Source: an uncultured archaeon (GTDB lineage Archaea; Halobacteriota; Methanosarcinia; Methanosarcinales; Methanoperedenaceae). Taken from it: 36,628 nucleotides of DNA. Below, in pieces: positions 31,760-36,628 of this stretch (its first letter is position 1; every line of letters begins with the position of its first letter). The stretch is from assembly GCA_902386115.1 (NCBI GenBank), contig CABMHZ010000050.1, positions 1-36,628 on the forward strand, in the 5' to 3' direction. Below the pieces are notes generated by a model that had not been told where the DNA came from, did no database searches, and saw only the letters and a program-made list of their open reading frames with translations. Made by a program: the position numbers and the translations under genes.

Positions 31760-32185
31760 TTAACCACTCACAGTTATGATAATATCCCTGCTCTCAAGCA
31801 CTGCGCCATTGTATATCACCTGGGCGCGTGTCTGGTATTTCATCTCTCTCCCCGCCGCAAGGTCTGCTTTAAAATCCACAATTTTGAAACCCGAATCTTC
31901 TCCCGGTCGCAATACCCCGATATCGTAACTCCCGTTCACATTGCTGAACTTCACGTACTTCTTGTCGGATGAATTCAGGTTGAACCTGACAAAAGGATGA
32001 ATAACTGATTTGCCGTTGTTGGTAACGCGTATCATCACCTGCGCGTTCTCCCCGCTTTTTACTGCCACTTCTGACGGCTTTACTTCAAAACCGGTACCTG
32101 AGGCAGGAATATCACTTCCTGATATACATCCTGAAAAAAAGATCGCAGATAAAAATATCAGGACAACTGCCAGTTCAGGCAACAT
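31760..32185 (-). CDS. Putative lipoprotein with one Ig-like domain
   Basis: A 141-residue exported protein. The N-terminus is hydrophobic and ends in FFSGCISG, a lipobox-like Cys at about residue 20 that may be lipid-anchored. The remaining 115 residues look like a single CARDB/Ig-type beta sandwich (VKSGENAQVMIRVTNNGKSVIHP; GVLRPGEDSGFKIVDF; YQTRAQVIYNG). Such domains often bind or scaffold surface proteins. It overlaps the end of birA by 11 bp, so it is translated from the same mRNA. Its link to biotin or carboxylase function is unclear. Confidence 0.75.
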   Translation of the reverse strand: MLPELAVVLIFLSAIFFSGCISGSDIPASGTGFEVKPSEVAVKSGENAQVMIRVTNNGKSVIHPFVRFNLNSSDKKYVKFSNVNGSYDIGVLRPGEDSGFKIVDFKADLAAGREMKYQTRAQVIYNGAVLESRDIIITVSG

Positions 32186-33179
32186 TTCCCCTTCTCAAAT
32201 GTTCGCAGTTCCCTGCCACGATCTTCTCAAGTTTGCCTTCTTCCGTCTCAAGTATCAGCGCGCCTTCACTGTCCACGCCGACAGCTTCACCGTATATCGC
32301 ACGGGTCTGGGTCGTGATCTTGACCCATTCGCCGATCGTTGCCGACATGTTCCTCCAGTCTTCCATTATGGACGAAAATCCCTCTCCCTGGAATTTCAAA
32401 TACAGGGACTCAAGCTCGGATAGCAGCCTCTGCACGAACTCGACCCGGTTTATGCTACCTCCAAGTTCGTTCTTAAGGGACGTGGAGCTGTCCCTGAACT
32501 CCTCGGGAAACGTTTCAGTATCAACATTGGCGTCAATACCCACGCCCAGAACCACGTAATCTATTGAGTCCATTTCAGCCCCGATCTCAGTAAGTATGCC
32601 GCAAACCTTCTTACCGTTTATTAGCACGTCATTGGGCCATTTTATTTTTGCAGGAAGCCCATAGCTGCGGATGGTCTTTGCCACAGCCACGCCTGCAAGA
32701 AGCGTAATTCTCGGTGCATACAATGGCTCCATTTTGGGTTTCAGTACCACTGAGAGCCATATCCCGCCTTCGGGAGATATCCATTTCCGCCCGAGGCGTC
32801 CCCGCCCTCCGGTCTGGGATTCTGCTATGACAACAGTCCCTTCTTCCACAGAACATGCCATATCGCGCGCCAGTATATTTGTGCTCACCGTTTCTTTGAA
32901 ATAATGTATGTTCTTCCCCATTATGGTCGTACCGAGCCCCGCTTTTATTCCTGCCGGAGCCAGCACATCGGGTGATCCCTCAAGAGAATAACCCCGTTTT
33001 GTTGACGATCTGATCATATATCCTTCACCCTTTAGCGCCTGAACCTGTTTCCAGACAGCAGCCCTTGAAACCGAAAGTTCACTGGCAAGCGTCTCGCCTG
33101 AAACAGGCTCACCTTTATTCAATATTAGTTTCTCAAGTATCTTATCTTTTATCGTATCTGTTTTTTTCCTTATCTTCAT
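32175..33179 (-). CDS. birA: Biotin-protein ligase with DNA-binding domain (BirA)
   Basis: A 334-residue bifunctional protein. Residues 10-66 are a winged helix ([20 protein letters not shown]) like that of BirA repressors. The ligase domain has [13 protein letters not shown] (121-133, the biotinyl-AMP loop), [12 protein letters not shown] (180-191) and [11 protein letters not shown]. The C-terminal small domain includes [17 protein letters not shown]. It attaches biotin to the lysine of PycB, encoded two genes upstream, and may repress biotin or carboxylase genes. It overlaps pycA by 4 bp (ATGA), showing tight coupling of enzyme and modifier. Confidence 0.95.
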   Translation of the reverse strand: MKIRKKTDTIKDKILEKLILNKGEPVSGETLASELSVSRAAVWKQVQALKGEGYMIRSSTKRGYSLEGSPDVLAPAGIKAGLGTTIMGKNIHYFKETVSTNILARDMACSVEEGTVVIAESQTGGRGRLGRKWISPEGGIWLSVVLKPKMEPLYAPRITLLAGVAVAKTIRSYGLPAKIKWPNDVLINGKKVCGILTEIGAEMDSIDYVVLGVGIDANVDTETFPEEFRDSSTSLKNELGGSINRVEFVQRLLSELESLYLKFQGEGFSSIMEDWRNMSATIGEWVKITTQTRAIYGEAVGVDSEGALILETEEGKLEKIVAGNCEHLRRGNVA

Positions 33180-34651
33180 TTACCTTCACCGGCACGAATA
33201 TAAGCCCCGACGGCAGCCGTTATCGCCGCCACCTTCTTATCCTCAACGCCAAGAGCCGAAGCCAGGGTGGCGCCTTTCTCCTTTTCAGACTCGATAACTT
33301 TTTCCACCTCTGCAATGATATTGTGGTCATCGATGAAATGAGTTGTCAGCTCGCCCCGCCTGAAATACTCGTTGTTCATCACTGCTTTGTGGAAAGATAT
33401 GTTCGTGGTCACGCCGACTATGATATATTCGTACAATGCCCGCTTCATCCTGTCTATCGCCTCATTCCTGTCCCTGCCCCAAACAGTAAGTTTTGAGATG
33501 AGAGAATCGTAGTAAGGCGTTATGGTAAATCCTGTATGTACGCCGCTGTCCACGCGCACCCCCGGACCGCCTGAAGAACGGTATCTGCGAAGCTTCCCGG
33601 GCGATGGCGTGAAATTGTTGAGCGGATCTTCGGCATTAAGGCGGCATTCGATCGCCCACCCATTCTGCCTGATATCCTTTTGTGTGTAACTCAGCTTTTC
33701 ACCCGCCGCTATCCTTAACTGTTCCTTGGCAAGGTCTACCCCGGTAACAACTTCGGTGATGGGATGCTCGACCTGGAGCCGCGTGTTCATTTCAAGGAAA
33801 TAATAATTCCCCTTCGAGTACAGGAATTCGATGGTGCCAGCATTGGTATATTTTATGGCTGCGGCAGCCTTTACCGCATCGTCCCCCATCTTTTTACGTA
33901 GTTTCGGCGTCATTATGGGGGAGGGCGATTCTTCTATGAGCTTCTGGTGTCTGCGCTGTATGGAGCATTCCCTATCGCCCACATGGATGATATTGCCATA
34001 TGAGTCGGCAAGGATCTGGAATTCGATATGCCGCGGCTCTTCAAGGTATTTCTCTATGAACACGGTTGAGTCCCTGAAGGATGATTTTGCCACTCTCTGC
34101 GCTGATTCAATGGACGGGATAAGGTCTTCCTCTTTCCTCACTACTTTCATCCCGATGCCGCCGCCACCTGATGAGGCTTTGACGATAACCGGATATCCGA
34201 TATTGAGGGCTATATCTTTTGCTTCTTCCAGATCACTTATGCCGTTCTCGCTTCCGGGTATGATGGGTATTCCGGCGGCAGCCATTGTCTTTTTCGCTGC
34301 GATCTTACTCCCCACGCTTTCGATGTTTTTTCCGGAAGGTCCGATGAACTTAATTCCTTCCTTCTCGCACCTTTCCGAGAATTCCGCATTCTCAGAAAGG
34401 AAACCGTATCCTGGATGTATGCCTTCTGCTGAGGTTTTATGAGCCACATCAAGAATGGCGTCCATGTTCAGGTAGCTCTGGCTTGCCGGAGCGGGACCGA
34501 TAGGATATGCTTCGTCTGCATATTTGGCGAACAGGGCGTTCTTATCGACTTCCGAGTACACAGCTACGGTCTTCACGTTAAGCTCCCTGCATGCACGCAT
34601 GACACGTATCGCGATCTCGCCGCGGTTTGCTATCAATACTTTCTTGAACAT
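33176..34651 (-). CDS. pycA: Pyruvate carboxylase subunit A (biotin carboxylase)
   Basis: A 491-residue ATP-grasp enzyme that carboxylates biotin with bicarbonate and ATP. The start is [19 protein letters not shown], and the ATP-binding Gly loop is [14 protein letters not shown] (about 159-172). [20 protein letters not shown] (about 291-310) and the RLNAEDP block are the catalytic parts. Residues about 450-491 form an extra C-terminal tail. With PycB it makes oxaloacetate from pyruvate for biosynthesis, the two-subunit form known from methanogens. The gene starts 3 bp after pycB. Acetyl-/propionyl-CoA carboxylase subunits look alike, but the PycB partner settles the call. Confidence 0.95.
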   Translation of the reverse strand: MFKKVLIANRGEIAIRVMRACRELNVKTVAVYSEVDKNALFAKYADEAYPIGPAPASQSYLNMDAILDVAHKTSAEGIHPGYGFLSENAEFSERCEKEGIKFIGPSGKNIESVGSKIAAKKTMAAAGIPIIPGSENGISDLEEAKDIALNIGYPVIVKASSGGGGIGMKVVRKEEDLIPSIESAQRVAKSSFRDSTVFIEKYLEEPRHIEFQILADSYGNIIHVGDRECSIQRRHQKLIEESPSPIMTPKLRKKMGDDAVKAAAAIKYTNAGTIEFLYSKGNYYFLEMNTRLQVEHPITEVVTGVDLAKEQLRIAAGEKLSYTQKDIRQNGWAIECRLNAEDPLNNFTPSPGKLRRYRSSGGPGVRVDSGVHTGFTITPYYDSLISKLTVWGRDRNEAIDRMKRALYEYIIVGVTTNISFHKAVMNNEYFRRGELTTHFIDDHNIIAEVEKVIESEKEKGATLASALGVEDKKVAAITAAVGAYIRAGEGK

Positions 34652-34654
34652 ATA

Positions 34655-36370
34655 TTACCCGATCATAATGAGTGCGTCCCCGGCACTTACAGTATTGCCT
34701 TCTTTTACGAAAATATCCTTCACGCTACCGCCGTGCGGTGCGTGGATATTGTTTTCCATCTTCATGGCTTCAAGCACCATCACGACATCGCCTTTGGACA
34801 CGGCGTCACCTTTTTTGACCTTTATCTTGAGGACCATGCCCTGCATGCTGGCAGTTATTGAGCCGTCTATCTTTTTAGGGCTCTCCTGTCCGGGTGCAGC
34901 GCTGATAGCTATTCCGCCGCCGGCTGAAAGTATCTTCACATTGAATTCATCCCCATCCACCTCCACCCTGAACTCTGTGGGCATCGGTGCAGCTTTTCCG
35001 TTACCTGATTTTGGAGCTTCAAGGGTTTCTTCCTTTGTCTCGCCCCGTAAGAATTTGGGAGCTATTGCAGGATAAAGGGCATATGTGAGAATATCTTCAG
35101 GTTTTTTGACGATCCCGAGTGCCTGCGCTTCTTTCGTGACCCTGTCAAGTTCGGGCGGCAGCAGGTCTGCGGGGCGGACGGTGATGGGTTTGTCATCACC
35201 GAGTATTTTCGCGATCATCTCTTTGCTGATGGGAGCGGGCGTTCGCCCGTACAGTCCTTTGACATAATCCCTGACCTCCTTGGGCACGACCTTGTAACGC
35301 TCACCCATCAAAACGTTAAGTACAGCCTGTGTACCTACTATCTGGCTCGTTGGCGTGACAAGCGGGGGGTATCCAAGTTCTTCGCGCACTCTTGGCATTT
35401 CGGCAAGAACAGCGTCATATTTATCAAGCGCGTTCTGTTCCTTTAATTGTGATACGAGATTTGAAAGCATGCCTCCGGGGATCTGGTATTTCAATACGTT
35501 GGTGTCGATCCGCTCTGATATCGGGTCGAGGATGCCTCGGTATTTTTCCTTGACTTCCTCGAAATATTTCTTGATCTCAGTGAGCATGAACAGGTCAAGA
35601 CCTGTGTCGTAAGGCGTCCCGCGCAGCGCTGCCACTGTTGTTTCGGTTGGCGGCTGGGATGTACCCCATGCAAATGGCGAGAATGCTGTATCCAGGATGT
35701 CAACTCCTGCCTCGCATGCGAACATGTAGCTCATGGGAGCCATGCCGCTTGTGCAGTGAGAATGAAGGTCAACCGGGATCGATATTTCCTCTTTGAGGGC
35801 TTTGACAAGGTCAAAAGCGTTCTGGGGCGAGATGAGACCTGCCATGTCCTTAATGCACAGCGAGTCGCAGCCCATTTCTTCGAGTTCCTTTGCCATTTTG
35901 ACGTACAGCGGGATGGGGTGTACCGGGCTTATGGTATAGCATACTGTACCCTGAACGTGAGCGCCAACGCGTCTTGCGGTCTTTATTGATACTTCCATGT
36001 TACGAATATCATTCACTGCATCGAATATCCTGAATATGTCAATCCCGGATTCAGCCGCATGTTCCACGAATTTCACAACGATGTCGTCGGAATAATGCCT
36101 GTACCCCACGAGGTTCTGCCCCCGCAGGAGCATCTGGAGAGGTGTCTTCCTGATGATCTTTTTAAGCGCGCGAAGCCTGTCCCAGGGGTCTTCGTTCAAA
36201 TAGCGTATCGATGTGTCAAACGTGGCGCCGCCCCATACTTCAAGTGAAAAAAAGCCTATTTCGTCCATTTTTTCGGCTATGGGAAGCATATCCCTTGTTC
36301 TCATGCGGGTTGCTATGAGTGACTGGTGGGCATCCCTGAGTGTGGTGTCGGTGAGTTTTACTTGCGGCAT
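34655..36370 (-). CDS. pycB: Pyruvate carboxylase subunit B (carboxyltransferase plus biotin carrier)
   Basis: A 571-residue protein. The N-terminal 300 residues are the carboxyltransferase barrel (TTLRDAHQSLIATRMRTRDM; CIKDMAGLISP; DLHSHCTSGMAP), with metal ligands of the DxH type. A conserved helical domain follows (PGGMLSNLVSQLKEQ). The last 70 residues are a biotinyl domain with the target Lys537 in LEAMKMENN. It moves the carboxyl group from biotin to pyruvate. Oxaloacetate decarboxylase alpha is homologous, but no beta or gamma subunit is nearby and a biotin carboxylase is. First gene of the operon, with a TATA-like box about 30-40 nt before the ATG. Confidence 0.95.
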   Translation of the reverse strand: MPQVKLTDTTLRDAHQSLIATRMRTRDMLPIAEKMDEIGFFSLEVWGGATFDTSIRYLNEDPWDRLRALKKIIRKTPLQMLLRGQNLVGYRHYSDDIVVKFVEHAAESGIDIFRIFDAVNDIRNMEVSIKTARRVGAHVQGTVCYTISPVHPIPLYVKMAKELEEMGCDSLCIKDMAGLISPQNAFDLVKALKEEISIPVDLHSHCTSGMAPMSYMFACEAGVDILDTAFSPFAWGTSQPPTETTVAALRGTPYDTGLDLFMLTEIKKYFEEVKEKYRGILDPISERIDTNVLKYQIPGGMLSNLVSQLKEQNALDKYDAVLAEMPRVREELGYPPLVTPTSQIVGTQAVLNVLMGERYKVVPKEVRDYVKGLYGRTPAPISKEMIAKILGDDKPITVRPADLLPPELDRVTKEAQALGIVKKPEDILTYALYPAIAPKFLRGETKEETLEAPKSGNGKAAPMPTEFRVEVDGDEFNVKILSAGGGIAISAAPGQESPKKIDGSITASMQGMVLKIKVKKGDAVSKGDVVMVLEAMKMENNIHAPHGGSVKDIFVKEGNTVSAGDALIMIG

Positions 36371-36397
36371 GTTTTCTGGGGCTTAATTGGTTGCAGT

Positions 36398-36411
36398 GTT
36401 ATTTAATTTAT
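36398..36411 (-). promoter_or_regulatory. Putative TATA box of the pycB operon
   Basis: On the minus strand ATAAATTAAATAAC lies 28-41 nt before the pycB ATG. Its composition and spacing fit an archaeal promoter with a leader of about 10 nt. Confidence 0.45.
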
Positions 36412-36431
36412 GGTATTTTCAGGGATTATTG

Positions 36432-36628
36432 TCAGTGAAGGAGCCATTTCCATAACGGCTTATAGATAATTTTGTTGTTCTTGGTTATTTCCTCCCTCTC
36501 AAAGTCTTCTGTTATAATGATGCCGCTTTCCAGGTTGAATACTTCCATAGCCCTGACCAGACCTTTAACTTCCCTTTCCTTTGTTTTCATATCAGATATA
36601 TCATGGCAGACCTGTATCAATTCCCTCA
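36432..36628 (-). CDS. C-terminal end of a DUF4143-type ATPase (runs off the window)
   Basis: The frame is open to the window edge and reads RELIQVCHDISDMKTKEREV, then LVRAMEVFNLESGIIITEDFE and a terminal YKPLWKWLL. The 'ELIQVC.D', 'ITxDxE' and 'PLWKWLL' pieces are those of the C-terminus of archaeal AAA+ ATPases with a DUF4143 nuclease-like domain. Only about 65 codons are visible. The ATP-binding part and the start are outside, so activity cannot be judged. These genes are often mobile and multicopy in archaea. Confidence 0.75.
   Translation of the reverse strand, partial: RELIQVCHDISDMKTKEREVKGLVRAMEVFNLESGIIITEDFEREEITKNNKIIYKPLWKWLLH

Noticed and set aside
1-36628. CRISPR arrays, rRNA genes, insertion sequences
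   Set aside because: I saw no regularly spaced repeats, rRNA-like sequence, transposase or terminal inverted repeats anywhere in the window.

Overview
The window looks like archaeal chromosome, most likely from a cytochrome-rich methanotroph or methanogen of the Methanosarcinales type ('Candidatus Methanoperedens'/ANME-2d would fit). That name is an inference from gene content, not a database match. The archaeal assignment rests on CDP-archaeol synthase (partial), SecF/SecD without bacterial partners, KEOPS Pcc1, prefoldin beta, archaeal RqcH, two-subunit pyruvate carboxylase, TATA-like boxes about 30 nt before several start codons, and a tRNA-Thr with no encoded CCA.

Layout. 1-3470: minus-strand carS (partial) and a dCMP deaminase, then plus-strand secF-secD and tRNA-Thr(UGU). 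3606-5989: a minus-strand two-component pair, a membrane sensor kinase and a response regulator with a winged-helix output domain. 6529-17534 is the accessory centre of the window: five multiheme c-type cytochrome genes, a signal peptidase I, a site-2-type membrane metalloprotease with PDZ domains, a large polytopic membrane protein and a large secreted surface protein. One cytochrome gene is fused to two carboxypeptidase-regulatory-like domains and carries an in-frame TAA. Three cytochromes share an N-terminal motif [FY]AG[SG]HTME just after the signal peptide, and several use odd heme motifs (CX4CH, CX3CH, CXCH).

17788-19983: a methyltransferase, a nitroreductase and a diadenylate cyclase with an unusual N-terminus. 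19867-21607: an AbiE-like type IV toxin-antitoxin pair with operator-like repeats at its promoter; the toxin gene runs 117 bp antisense into the diadenylate cyclase gene. 21737-23687: a B12-binding-type radical SAM protein and a divergent small membrane protein. 23748-28418: housekeeping genes (rqcH; a CNNM/CorC-like transporter; pcc1-pfdB-DHH phosphoesterase). 28419-29924: a 2-isopropylmalate synthase-family gene whose conserved N-terminus has no normal start codon. 30487-31122: a vapBC pair. 31126-36370: a five-gene minus-strand operon, pycB-pycA-birA-lipoprotein-membrane protein, joining pyruvate carboxylation to biotin attachment. 36432-36628: the C-terminus of a DUF4143-type ATPase.

The best candidate for an undescribed system is the 6.5-17.5 kb cytochrome locus. 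Its genes suggest a membrane- and surface-bound electron-transfer apparatus with local processing proteases, possibly controlled by the adjacent two-component system. The redox function and the regulation are inferences; the heme motifs, signal peptides, shared N-terminal motif and gene order are directly visible.
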